DNA of 64,000 bases from Chitinophaga polysaccharea (GTDB lineage Bacteria; Bacteroidota; Bacteroidia; Chitinophagales; Chitinophagaceae), in assembly GCF_902150045.1 (NCBI RefSeq), contig NZ_CABFVU010000001.1, forward strand, positions 1,488,001 to 1,552,000, written 5' to 3'. The position numbers were made by a program, and so were the translations under genes. Shown here piece after piece: positions 34,701 to 43,479 of this stretch. Below the pieces are notes generated by a model, which searched no databases, had not been told where the DNA came from, and saw only the letters and a program-made list of their open reading frames with translations. Position 1 is the first letter of the stretch. Every line of letters starts with the position of its first letter.

Positions 34701-35878
34701 ATGGAAAACAGAGTGGACATTTTGTTTTTTTGCTAAACTCAAAAAGAAAAACAAGAAAAATCTTGCTCCTATTTATGCAAGACTTGTAGTAAACCATGAC
34801 AGATATGAATTTTCTACAGGATTCTCTATTGATGAAAAACTCTGGAATGGCAAAGCTGTAAAGGTTTCAGGAGATAGCCAACAAGCTGTTTTAATTAATA
34901 ACTATATCAATACAAAGAAGCTGGAAGTATTTAAGGCATACAATGAACTATTGCTGAATCAGCAAACTATAACACTTTCCAGCATAAAGAACAAGGTTTT
35001 TGGAATAAAAAAAGAAACCAGTAAAACACTTCTCCAACTGGTAGACTATCATAATGCTCTCTTCAAAAGCAAGATTGGCACTGATACAGCTATTACCACC
35101 TGGATTTCCTGAATTATCAATACAAGGAGAAAGATATCCTTTTGAGAGATCTAAAGCAGGAATTTGTTGCCAGTTTTGATCTTTATTTAAAAGTAGTTTT
35201 TCAAAACAGCCATAATACAGTGGTAAAGCACTGCAAGAATCTAAAGGCTATCATTAACTTGAGTATACAATATCAATGGTTAGAACATAATCCCTTCTTA
35301 AGGCACAAAACACCATACAAAGAAGGGAATAAGAGCATTCTAACTAAAGAAGAACTAGCTGTAATAGAAGGAAAAGTGTTCACCATTCCCAGACTGGAAC
35401 AGGTAAGAGATCTGTTCATTTTCCAATGCTATACAGGATTAGCATTCTCTGATATGAAGATATTAACTAAAGCTGAAATACAGATTGGTATTGATGGTAA
35501 CAGGTGGATTATCAAAAGGAGGATAAAGACAGATCAAAGATCTTCTATTCCCTTACTTCCTAAAGCCATCAAAATACTAGATAAGTACAATTGGCAGATT
35601 AAGCAGCATAATGAATCTGTTTTGCCTGTATTATCCAATCAAAAGCTGAATGGATACCTTTCTGAAATTGCTGGATTATGTGGTATCCTTAAGAAATCAT
35701 CACCCATGTTAGAAGGAGAACATTTGCTACCACAGTAACATTGAGCAATGGGGTACCTATTGAGACAGTAAGTAAAATGTTAGGGCATACTAATCTGGCT
35801 ACTACACAGATTTATGCCAAAGTGGTGGATACTAAGATTAGTGAGGATATGGGGAAACTAAAGCAAAGGCTGCTTTGA
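34701..35878 (+). pseudogene. Tyrosine recombinase (site-specific integrase), multiply frameshifted
   Basis: The interrupted frames together give a Bacteroidota-type integrase. An N-terminal arm segment starts at 34701, where a run of seven T shifts the frame. It continues LKKKNKKNLAPIYARLVVNH in the next frame, then a deletion near 35100 before LNYQYKEKDILLRDL. The catalytic part is FIFQCYTGLAFSDMKILTK, then another frameshift near 35690 before [15 protein letters not shown] and [16 protein letters not shown], which holds the catalytic HxxR and Tyr region. At least three lesions; inactive. It marks a second, older element at the same tRNA-Lys. Confidence 0.85.
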
Positions 35879-35966
35879 TGTATGATGGCCAGTCAAAAAG
35901 CCCTACTCTGAAAGAAATTGACTGGCCATTTTTCTTTATCTTCCATATTCTCTAATAGAAAACAAT

Positions 35967-36692
35967 ATGACCAATACCCATCCATTACAGTTTTTCAAAG
36001 ATTTAGTGGAGAATCCTTTAGCTATTCTAAGGATAGAGAGGCAGTTTTTTGAGGAGGAGGAAGAGATTTCAATTGTGTTAGAAATAAATAAGGAAGAAGG
36101 TTACATAGTAATTGATGATTTTTTTGCAGATGGAGCAAATTCTTATAAGATTTTTTTTAAAGATCACATTCAGAGACTTTGCAAGGAGCAGGAAAGAGAG
36201 GTTCTAAATTCCTTAGATAGTTATGTGTTTCATGAGAAGGATATAAAAATTTCTCATGACTATTTGCAAAAGTGCCTTTTTGAAGTTAACCATCTGATTT
36301 CAATACAGGAAGGAAGAAACTGGCTTAGTAAGTATCCTATAATTATTGATACAATTGCCTCCATTAAAAGTTATCTGCATTCCAAATATGGTTTGCCAGA
36401 TGATACTATTTCCTTCTCTAAGAAGAAAAGTAATAATCCCAAAATACAGTGGCTAGGCAAAACCAATGTTTTAACTACTCTTTTTTATGATCTCCTAAAT
36501 GGTCAAGATAAAGGAGAGCCTTATATTCATGCCAATAAGAAAGATGTAATGCAGTTTCTTATTGATAATTTCCTTGATAAAAATGGTGATGAACTAAGTG
36601 AAAGTACAGTTCAAAGCTATTTTGATAAGCAGGAAAAGAAAGCAAAAATTGGAGATAGGATTGAATTGCCCAATAAAAAGGTGATTAGATAA
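35967..36692 (+). CDS. RteC-like/element-associated protein
   Basis: 241 residues, AT-rich. The first 150 residues are charged and helical (RIERQFFEEEEEISIVLEI, LQKCLFEVNHLISIQEGRN). The C-terminal part, with IQWLGKTNVLTTLFYDLLNG and KKDVMQFLIDNFLDKNG, resembles the C-terminal winged-helix region of RteC-type regulators of Bacteroidota conjugative elements. It follows the decayed integrase by about 90 bp and precedes a RepA-like ATPase, an order common in such elements. The assignment is by resemblance. Confidence 0.5.
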   Translation: MTNTHPLQFFKDLVENPLAILRIERQFFEEEEEISIVLEINKEEGYIVIDDFFADGANSYKIFFKDHIQRLCKEQEREVLNSLDSYVFHEKDIKISHDYLQKCLFEVNHLISIQEGRNWLSKYPIIIDTIASIKSYLHSKYGLPDDTISFSKKKSNNPKIQWLGKTNVLTTLFYDLLNGQDKGEPYIHANKKDVMQFLIDNFLDKNGDELSESTVQSYFDKQEKKAKIGDRIELPNKKVIR

Positions 36693-36800
36693 ATCATTTA
36701 CTGTATTGAGTTTCCCATACTTAATTAGTCTTGAAAGACCTTTTTATGACTTTAGGACTTTTTGTATTGGAGAATCTTTGTGTCATAAAATTAAAAATTT

Positions 36801-37730
36801 ATGAACAAAGAGAATCAAAATCAAATAATAAGCAGTCAGTCAGAGCAAATACCAGGACTAAGCACTGACTGTCCAATCAAGCAAAATGAAAAAATAGATT
36901 TAGAATCAAATTCAGAAAACCAAGATGACAGCCTTATAATGGAACTTCTTAATAAAGAAGTAATGAAAGGCTCTGAGCTTGCAGCTTTCAGTGGAATGAG
37001 TGTTCCATACTTATGGGAAGGCTTGATCCCCCAATATGGAATCAGCTTTTTAACAGGTGCTAGTGATTGCAATAAAAGTACATTTTTAAGACAGTTTGCA
37101 CTTTCCATTGCTAATGGAGATGAGGATTTTCTTGATATCCCACTTAACATTAGATATCAGAAAGTAATACTTGTCATTACAGAGGATTTAGCAGTGAATG
37201 TTGCTGCTTTGATGAATAAGCAACTACAAATATTTCCAGACAAAGCTATATTGGATAATATCACTTTTGTTTTCCCTGCTTCAAACATCATCAAGAGACT
37301 AGATGAATTACTTTCAAAGGGAAAAGTTGATTGTGTAATAGTTGATACTTGGACAGATACTTTCACTGGGGATTCAAATGCTTCAAATTCTGTAAGAGCT
37401 CCCCTCCACCCTTACAATGAGCTAGTAAAAAAATATGGCTGCTCAATCTTGGCCTTGCATCATGAAAAGAAGGGGTCAGAGGATAAAGACCCATCCAAGG
37501 ATAATATGCTTGGTTCAATGGGTATTCAAGCATATGCGAGGGTCGTATTGCAGATGAAAAGAGACAATGGGAATAGCAAGAAAAGATTGTTGACTGCTGT
37601 TAAGGGCAACTATATTCAGGATTGTTTCAAAGATCAGTCTCTAGTTCTGGAAGTTGATGAACAGACTTTAATATTAACCAATACAACAGATATTTCCATT
37701 CCAGGTATCCAAAAGAGTACTAGAATATAG
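36801..37730 (+). CDS. RepA/AAA_25-type ATPase of a mobile element
   Basis: 309 residues. RecA-like core: YGISFLTGASDCNKSTFLRQFALSI, in which the Walker A has Asn where the second Gly of GKS/T-type loops is expected, a Walker B VDCVIVDTW, and ILALHHEKKGSEDKD. The family acts in plasmid or element replication. It ends exactly where a peptidase fragment begins, so the element border may be near 37730. The altered P-loop makes ATP hydrolysis doubtful but is not decisive. Confidence 0.75.
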   Translation: MNKENQNQIISSQSEQIPGLSTDCPIKQNEKIDLESNSENQDDSLIMELLNKEVMKGSELAAFSGMSVPYLWEGLIPQYGISFLTGASDCNKSTFLRQFALSIANGDEDFLDIPLNIRYQKVILVITEDLAVNVAALMNKQLQIFPDKAILDNITFVFPASNIIKRLDELLSKGKVDCVIVDTWTDTFTGDSNASNSVRAPLHPYNELVKKYGCSILALHHEKKGSEDKDPSKDNMLGSMGIQAYARVVLQMKRDNGNSKKRLLTAVKGNYIQDCFKDQSLVLEVDEQTLILTNTTDISIPGIQKSTRI

Positions 37731-37732
37731 GT

Positions 37733-38158
37733 CAATATAATCCAAACGACAGCCACTTTACTAAACTTGAGAAGAGTTCCGAGCAATATGGTACCATCTA
37801 TATTGATTTAAATCAGGACAGTTTACCTGGAAAATCGAAAGAACTTATCGCTACTGCTATTTATCACGAAATTATCCACGGCGTTCTCGCAATCAATAAA
37901 GTACCCTGGATTGTTCAGCATGAAGCAATGGCTGAGAGTTATCGCCAAAAAATAGCGGAAGGGTTAAAGGAGCTGTTCCCTGCTTTGAGTGACACTGAAG
38001 CCAGTGCATTAGGATGGGAGGGTTTGGTTAAAACATATCAGTTTACCAGTATTCAGGTGAAGGATCTTCAAAACTATACTGGAACAGCTTTGAATATAAT
38101 GAAAATAATAGTAGCATACCAAATCGGACAAAAAGGAACACCTTCCGGTTGTAAATAG
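37733..38158 (+). pseudogene. C-terminal metallopeptidase-module fragment (HExxH)
   Basis: Frame open from just after the ATPase stop without a start codon. It contains ATAIYHEIIHGVLAI (HExxH), WIVQHEAMAESY, and ends KGTPSGCK. It is homologous to the first gene of the window and to 49547-49810. The N-terminal part is missing, so this is a truncated gene beside an element end. An exported partner follows at once. Confidence 0.65.
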
Positions 38159-38183
38159 CGAAATGATCATTAAATTTAAATGT

Positions 38184-38738
38184 ATGAAGACAAAGTACCT
38201 TATAGCATTGGCTACTCTCATTTTTATAATTAAGCCATACAGCCTGTATGCACAAAACAAGTTATTGGATGATCAGAAGGACAAACTAACAAGGTTTTTT
38301 TATAAGCAAGTTCCCATGTCGCCTTCGTTTGTCAAAAACGGGAAATCAGCTATTTATGCTCTTTTGATAACAGTTAATCCAAACGGAAAACTTTCCTCCA
38401 TTAAGTTATCTGAGAATACTCCAGAAGAGTTTAAAAATGATCTGCTAAAATTAAAACAAGCTGATATAAAATGGTCTGCATTCCTGCATGGACGTCCTGC
38501 TGGAAAAACTTATAATTTGCTCCTTACAATCTATACAATAATAAATGCGGATTATTTGGCATTTGCAGCCTCTCGCAACGGGTTCCAGCCATCCTGGTAT
38601 TTTGAGCAGATTTACAATTTTGGCGATACGAAATACGACCTAAGCTCAGCCATTTTTATTGGTCCTATTTTCAAAAGCGCTTCGAACCAAATAATAGAAG
38701 AGCACCAATTGCTTGATAGTAATGATATTCGAGAATAG
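38184..38738 (+). CDS. Exported partner protein of the peptidase fragment
   Basis: About 184 residues from ATG 38184; signal peptide with YLIALATLIFIIKPYSLYAQ. The mature part has SAIYALLITVNPNGKLSSIK, a strand-turn-strand like that of TonB C-terminal-type domains. It shows a similar plan to the protein at 49844-50365. It follows the peptidase fragment by a few bases. It may be an immunity or inhibitor protein, by analogy of gene order only. Confidence 0.55.
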   Translation: MKTKYLIALATLIFIIKPYSLYAQNKLLDDQKDKLTRFFYKQVPMSPSFVKNGKSAIYALLITVNPNGKLSSIKLSENTPEEFKNDLLKLKQADIKWSAFLHGRPAGKTYNLLLTIYTIINADYLAFAASRNGFQPSWYFEQIYNFGDTKYDLSSAIFIGPIFKSASNQIIEEHQLLDSNDIRE

Positions 38739-38962
38739 TTCTCGCAACCCTGAATAGCTTAGGAAATTTTCGTTTTTTATTGGTCTGATTTTATGTTCGG
38801 GAACCTTACGAGCTATGAGCTTTACCAAAGACTTCTTCCCATTTAGCTCGTCTATATGGCTGAATCCGGTATCCATACGATTGCCTAGGGAGCGAATAAA
38901 AATATAAATCAAATAATGAAAGGCACACCTTCTGGATGTAAATAAATTTATAGATAAAAAAT

Positions 38963-39181
38963 GTGTTTTTTATTAACATTAAGAATATCAATAATATTAT
39001 CGAATTACTCGTTTTTTTAACTAGCATAAATTTGACTACCAAACTCACAATGCTTCTTAAGCAGAACAAGAAATATCTAAGCCGTCGGCACTTATTGAAT
39101 CGGAAAGAAAAGAGCTTGGAAAGGAAGCATGCCACGATTGTTCATACATTACTTAATCCTATCAGTTTCTTTTTATTTTAA
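38963..39181 (+). pseudogene. Frameshifted copy of the 65-residue ORF
   Basis: Homologous to 50418-50615 but one base is missing after NLTTK, so the rest is read in a wrong frame. Part of the direct repeat. Confidence 0.6.
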
Positions 39182-39184
39182 TGC

Positions 39185-39222
39185 CATGTTCAATTCCGAG
39201 ATAAACCTTGGAATTGAACATG
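39185..39222. terminator. Hairpin within repeat copy 1
   Basis: CATGTTCAATTCC pairs perfectly with GGAATTGAACATG, 12-nt loop, then ACTTTTGTT; a likely terminator. Confidence 0.55.
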
Positions 39223-39289
39223 ACTTTTGTTATAATGCAGATGAGTTGATTTATCGTTGCACATCTAAATTTTTTAATTTTTATCTTTC

Positions 39290-39811
39290 ATGCTTATTTT
39301 AAACAATCTCGGTGTTAATGAAATAATATTGGGATCAGCAATTCAATCAGTTTCGCCTATCTCCCCTTTCAGCTCTCAAGATAGAGAATTGTTCATTCCA
39401 GATCCCAATCCTGAATCTTGGTTCAAATACAACGGTGAAACATCGTCAATATCAAATGGTGAAAAAGTAATCAGTGCCCAGTCAATTTTTCTGTCTAAAA
39501 ATGCAAATCAGAAGATAAATAGAATTATAATTCACCCCGATACCAATAGCACAAACGAACTTATTGAAGATTTTCTAACTTCGATTTATGGCGCCCCAAT
39601 GACGACTGCAGGCGGAATGGGCAATTTAGGGGGTGTAACAAATTACACCATCTTTTATTTTATCTCTGAGGATAAAAGCTCGCAAATTATTTATTTCAAA
39701 ACCTTTAGTTCGGACTTTGGCATAGACGAAATTTCCTTCAGATTTCTTAATGATGAAGACGCCCTCTTTAACTATAAACTGGTATTTCGCTCTTGGGCCA
39801 ACTTGAAGTAA
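39290..39811 (+). CDS. Hypothetical protein with intact 5' copy in the repeat
   Basis: 173 residues. Segments seen: NLGVNEIILGSAIQSV, a stretch with RELFIPDPNPESWFKYN, and LTSIYGAPMTTAGGMGNLGG. No signal peptide. I recognise no family; small globular proteins of this type near polymorphic modules are often immunity proteins. The first dozen codons occur again at 50747, where the gene is cut and joined to an SDR fragment. AT-rich like its neighbours. Confidence 0.55.
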   Translation: MLILNNLGVNEIILGSAIQSVSPISPFSSQDRELFIPDPNPESWFKYNGETSSISNGEKVISAQSIFLSKNANQKINRIIIHPDTNSTNELIEDFLTSIYGAPMTTAGGMGNLGGVTNYTIFYFISEDKSSQIIYFKTFSSDFGIDEISFRFLNDEDALFNYKLVFRSWANLK

Positions 39812-40108
39812 GCTTTATATTGTGTTCATTTTGTTATTTGCCATATAATAACTTTCGGGTTAACAGCCTCTCAATAAGCTTTCAAATCTAGTAGTATCTA
39901 GTTGCCTTGGTCTTTCCGCGATCCTCCCTTATACTTTATGTGGACCTTAAAATTTGTTCGAATATTCGTCCCCAATCTATTTTGTACATCTCCTTTGGCT
40001 ACCTATAATGCGCAAATATGCTAGATTCATGAGGATATTTTATATAATGGTCCCTGAAAAAAGGTCCGGTATTTAAGCTAGAAAAAATCATCTTAAATTG
40101 CCAAAGTA

Positions 40109-40414
40109 ATGACTAAAAAGAGCAGACGTAAATTTACCGGGGGCTTCAAAGCAAAAGTAGTATTAGAAGTCCTTAAGGAGCGCAGCACAATTGAAGAGCT
40201 GGCGAAGAAGTATGAGTTACACCCGACACAAATAAACAAGTGGAAGCGGGAAGCTGCCGCGAAATTGGCCGGAGCATTTGACTTTGATGTTCAGGTAAGC
40301 AATAGCGAAGACCAGGAGGCGCAAATGGAGAAGCTATATGCCCAAATCGGTCAGTTGAAGGTGGAGAATGACTTTTTGAAAAAAAGTTGCGGTGAAGTCA
40401 TTAGTCTCCCGTAG
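40109..40414 (+). CDS. IS3-family transposase OrfA
   Basis: 101 residues. HTH domain of IS911/IS3 OrfA: RRKFTGGFKAKVVLEVLKER, EELAKKYELHPTQINKWKRE, and a leucine-zipper-like tail AQIGQLKVENDFLKKS. It binds the IS ends. It overlaps orfB, as in the family, where a programmed -1 shift would make the full transposase. Here orfB is damaged, so OrfA alone remains intact. Confidence 0.85.
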   Translation: MTKKSRRKFTGGFKAKVVLEVLKERSTIEELAKKYELHPTQINKWKREAAAKLAGAFDFDVQVSNSEDQEAQMEKLYAQIGQLKVENDFLKKSCGEVISLP

Positions 40415-41234
40415 GGGAATGATTGAATCTTCAAATCCATCAATAAGGATTCGGCAACAGTGTTGGTTATTGAGCTTGCATCGTAGTGGATTATACTACC
40501 AACCGCTTGCAGAAACGGAGGAGAATCTGACAATAATGCGCTTGCTTGATAGCAGTACTATAAGACTCTATTTTTCGGGGAACGGAAGTTAAAGATCTGG
40601 TTGCGCGGCCTGGGATATTTCGTCAATCGCAAGCGGCTTCGCCGCTTAATGAAGCTAATGGGCTGGGAGACGTTATATAAAAGACCTGGTACGAGTGATC
40701 CGAATACATCGCATAAAGTATACCCCTATTTACTTAAAGGGCTAGCGATTACGAAAGCCAATCAGGTATGGGCAACAGACATTACTTATGTGCCTATGCG
40801 TAAAGGCTTCATGTACCTTTGTGCGGTAATTGATTTGCATACCCGGTACGTAGTAAATTGGAGTGTCAGCAATACGATGACCGCAGACTGGTGCAAAAGC
40901 GTAGTTGAAGAGGCTATAGTAACAAATGGTAAGCCCGAAATATTCAATACTGATCAAGGAAGCCAGTTTACCAGCGAGATATTTACCGGCATACTGAAAA
41001 AGCATGAAATACAGATCAGCATGGACGGAAAGGGCAGAGCGATTGACAATATTTTCATCGAACGGTTATGGAAAAGCGTGAAATATGAAAATATTTATTT
41101 GAACGTATACGAAGACGGAGTAAGTTTGTATCAAGGATTGCAACGGTACTTTGAGTTTTATAACACAGAGCCCTTCCATCAATCACTGGGATACAAAAAC
41201 ACCAGCTGATCTTTACAAAACTATTGCTGCTTAG
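40392..41234 (+). pseudogene. IS3-family transposase OrfB, frameshifted
   Basis: DDE integrase domain: TDITYVPMRKGFMYL (first Asp), FNTDQGSQFTSEIF (second Asp), FIERLWKSVKYENI (Glu). A base is missing near 40555 (LLD then QYYKTLFFGERKLKIW in another frame), and one extra A near 41205 breaks GYK from TPADLYKTIAA. The element can no longer make a full transposase. Confidence 0.85.
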
Positions 41235-41293
41235 CCCCTGACGGGGCTTGTGCTAACAAAATAAATGCGCAGGCGCATCCATTTTATTAGCAC
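41233..41293. repeat. Two hairpins at the 3' end of the IS
   Basis: AGCCCC-TGAC-GGGGCT at 41233-41248, then GTGCTAACAAAATAAATGCGC mirrored by GCGCATCCATTTTATTAGCAC across a 2-nt centre (41250-41293). Confidence 0.6.
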
Positions 41294-41428
41294 TTGATAA
41301 AGCTTAGATCTACAAATTACCGGTCCTGACATTGGGGACTATTATAGGGATCAGTGGTACTGCTCCTCTTAATTTAGGATCATGTAAATAAATATTTAAA
41401 AAGTCTCATTGTATAAAAACATTTATTT

Positions 41429-41893
41429 ATGAAAATTATTCTTGGGATACTCATGATTTTAGGTATTACGCCTACATTGATGACAGCAAATAGTCAATCT
41501 CTTCCTCAGGCAGATATTATTAGAGGCTTTCTATTAAATCTTGAGTCAGACAACTGGTCATTGGATACGATTACTACCAGATATCTCAATTTTGAACCGG
41601 CAAATAATAAGAATATCACAACCAGTGAAAGGAAAGAATTGTTAAAAAATGCGTTGGAGAAAGTAAGTATTGAATTGAAAGATAAGGGAGTTAATGTAAA
41701 CGATTTAGTAATTGAAAAGTACAGCAACGCTGATCAAGCACTTAAAAAAATGATAATACCCAAAGATGAGGCCGGACAAACCTATATTGCAATTGATAAA
41801 AGCAAGAATTATGTCAGGTATTTTCTTATTGAAGGGAAGAGAATAAAATCGTTTACAACCTTCAAAGATGGTAAGGTGTTCCTAATACTTTAA
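41429..41893 (+). CDS. Exported hypothetical protein
   Basis: 154 residues. N-terminal signal peptide (LGILMILGITPTLMTANSQ). Mature part with ITTSERKELLKNALEKV and AIDKSKNYVRYFLIEGKRIK. No family recognised. It lies between the IS3 element and a YecA-like remnant, AT-rich, and reads toward the RiPP locus, which is on the other strand. It could be an immunity-type or stress protein; nothing supports either. Confidence 0.55.
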   Translation: MKIILGILMILGITPTLMTANSQSLPQADIIRGFLLNLESDNWSLDTITTRYLNFEPANNKNITTSERKELLKNALEKVSIELKDKGVNVNDLVIEKYSNADQALKKMIIPKDEAGQTYIAIDKSKNYVRYFLIEGKRIKSFTTFKDGKVFLIL

Positions 41894-41909
41894 GCCAGTC
41901 TTGTCCTAA

Positions 41910-42029
41910 ATGGATCCGGAGAAGATAGACGGCTTCTTTGCAGCTCTCATCTGCGGTCCCAAAGTAATCTCAATGTCAAAATACTTTCAATATATGGACG
42001 TAAGCATTCGCGCAACGCCCTGTTTTTAG
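41910..42029 (+). pseudogene. Short UPF0149/YecA-like fragment
   Basis: 39 codons. MDPEKIDGFFAALICGPKVI matches the start of the UPF0149 family (usual LDGFLAALxxGP); it stops soon after. The stretch 41894-42239 otherwise holds no gene. Confidence 0.4.
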
Positions 42030-42239
42030 AGACAGCATATTTTGCTATAGCAATTGCTCCATCTTCCATCTATGTGGCATTAGATCAGCATATGTTCCCT
42101 CATATTTGGCCCGCACCCAACAGTCATGTAATTTGGGGCCACATTAAAAAAAATCAATATACTTTTTAATAGTAAACCTCCAAGGAGGTGTGTCATTGTA
42201 ATTTAAGAATTTCTCCTATGCTGTTGAAAAACAATAATT

Positions 42240-43265
42240 TTACGGTAACCATTCTGCTTCATAAGGGTCATATTTACATTTTACTGGTTTAGAGTAGAGG
42301 TCGATAGGATCTGTTGTATATGCACGGCAATCGGTGCACATGTACCTGAATTCACAATCTCTGCATACTTTTATTTGGTCTTTTGAAATCATCCAATATT
42401 GTTGAAGACCATTTTCTTTTTTAAAAACATGAATGAGCGAGGTATCTTGGATATTACCAAAATGCTGTGACAGTGAAGGACAATTTTTTATATTGCCCTG
42501 TACATCAATTGCAATTTTTCTATTAAGACAGGAATTGAAGGATTGGGCCTCTGTAAAAAAAGAGGTATTGCAACTGTTTTGGAAATGCAAGGGGTTAATT
42601 TGCCCGCAATGTTGTTCAGATTTTATGCCGTCTTTGATGTGAAATACGCTAAAATTGTTTTGTTTTGATTCTATTTTCCTTATCTTCTTCGTATTGAAAA
42701 GCGTCACGTAAGACAATCGGTAATTAGATTCGTGTAATTGCTCTAACGCTTTCTGGCTATAGGAACTATGAAAAGGCAGCATAATATCTATATGTCTTGC
42801 CGTACTATTTTTGAAATCAGCGAGTAAAGCTAATAAGAAATCTATCGTAGGAACGTGGTAAAACCTAAATTGTATAGCAAGACAGAGGAGCTTTGATAAT
42901 TCAAGGCTTATCTTTTTCAGATCATGCCTGCTGTTAGCGTCAAAGTCAATGATTGCATTGGTAATAAAAGAAGGATGATCCCAGGAAAGATCTAAATCCG
43001 GGTATAATTCCAATTCACTTTCATGACACCAGAATCCAAGTTCATTTTTTAATAAAAAATCAAAATATTCATTTATCGTGCTTACATTTTCATCACCGTA
43101 TTTGTTTATAATAGCCGGTATGGATTCACCTTTACATTCGGTGAGAATTTCATAAAGGATATTGGGAATAAAAAAATACTCTATCCGTTGTATATCGTAA
43201 ATAATAGATCTTTTATAGCCTTTTACCGGTTGGCAACAGGCGAATAGCTTAAATATGTTGTTCAT
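42240..43265 (-). CDS. gwsS: SPASM-domain peptide maturase of a grasp-with-spasm system (GwsS-like)
   Basis: 341 residues from the ATG at 43265 (a TTG six bases upstream is also open). The C-terminus has the SPASM signature: Cys, ten residues, Gly, four residues, Cys (in CLNRKIAIDVQGNIKNC), then CRDCEFRYMCTDC, and a last Cys in VKCKYDP; these bind auxiliary 4Fe-4S clusters. I see no CxxxCxxC radical-SAM motif at the N-terminus, so it may be a catalytically altered member, as expected for this subfamily. It is the last gene of the graspetide operon. Its exact reaction is unknown. Confidence 0.75.
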   Translation of the reverse strand: MNNIFKLFACCQPVKGYKRSIIYDIQRIEYFFIPNILYEILTECKGESIPAIINKYGDENVSTINEYFDFLLKNELGFWCHESELELYPDLDLSWDHPSFITNAIIDFDANSRHDLKKISLELSKLLCLAIQFRFYHVPTIDFLLALLADFKNSTARHIDIMLPFHSSYSQKALEQLHESNYRLSYVTLFNTKKIRKIESKQNNFSVFHIKDGIKSEQHCGQINPLHFQNSCNTSFFTEAQSFNSCLNRKIAIDVQGNIKNCPSLSQHFGNIQDTSLIHVFKKENGLQQYWMISKDQIKVCRDCEFRYMCTDCRAYTTDPIDLYSKPVKCKYDPYEAEWLP

Positions 43266-43479
43266 GCTCAAAGGTTATCATTAACGAAAGGGGCTTATAG
43301 AATTCAAAACAAACATATGAGTCGGAGTGGAAATGACTGCAGGTATCTGTTCTCCGGATGCTATAACTTTCCTGCTCCAATTGTTGGCTCAATTGGAAGG
43401 AGGGAGGGAAATGAGATAATGGCTTCCCTGTTTGCTGTATTACTTCCTCACTTAATAGCTTCTTTTCTCTTTCTTTCAT
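43249..43479 (-). CDS. Small ORF coupled between the ATP-grasp and SPASM genes
   Basis: 76 residues. Its ATG lies inside the 3' end of the ATP-grasp gene (overlap 32 bp) and its stop lies inside the start of the SPASM gene (overlap 17 bp), so translational coupling is likely. No signal peptide; it contains LSHFPPSFQLSQQLEQESY and HFHSDSYVCFEFYKPL. No GG leader, so not an evident second precursor. It fits the space between the two genes exactly, which argues that it is real. Function unknown; it may be a small accessory or leader-binding protein. Confidence 0.55.
   Translation of the reverse strand: MKEREKKLLSEEVIQQTGKPLSHFPPSFQLSQQLEQESYSIRRTDTCSHFHSDSYVCFEFYKPLSLMITFEHEQHI

Larger units (their letters stand above)
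38807..39328 (+). repeat. Direct repeat, copy 1 (about 520 bp)
   Basis: Matches 50256-50784 at high identity. It contains, in order, the 3' end of a partner-protein gene (RAMSFTKDFFPFSS frame, 38811-38908), a 9-codon peptidase tail (GTPSGCK), the decayed 65-residue ORF, a hairpin at 39185-39222, and the first codons of the gene at 39290. So each copy is a set of joined gene ends. Confidence 0.85.
40048..41341. mobile_element. IS3-family insertion sequence, decayed
   Basis: About 1.3 kb with terminal inverted repeats of about 30 bp: the left end begins TGGTCCCTGAAAAAAGG and the right end, read inward, TAGTCCCCAATGTCAGG; both continue CCGGTA. OrfA is intact; orfB has at least two frameshifts. 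Exact ends and target duplication are unclear. Confidence 0.75.

Noticed and set aside
40041..41346. Target-site duplication of the IS3 element
   Set aside because: Flanking bases are AT-rich on both sides and several short matches are possible; none is convincing.
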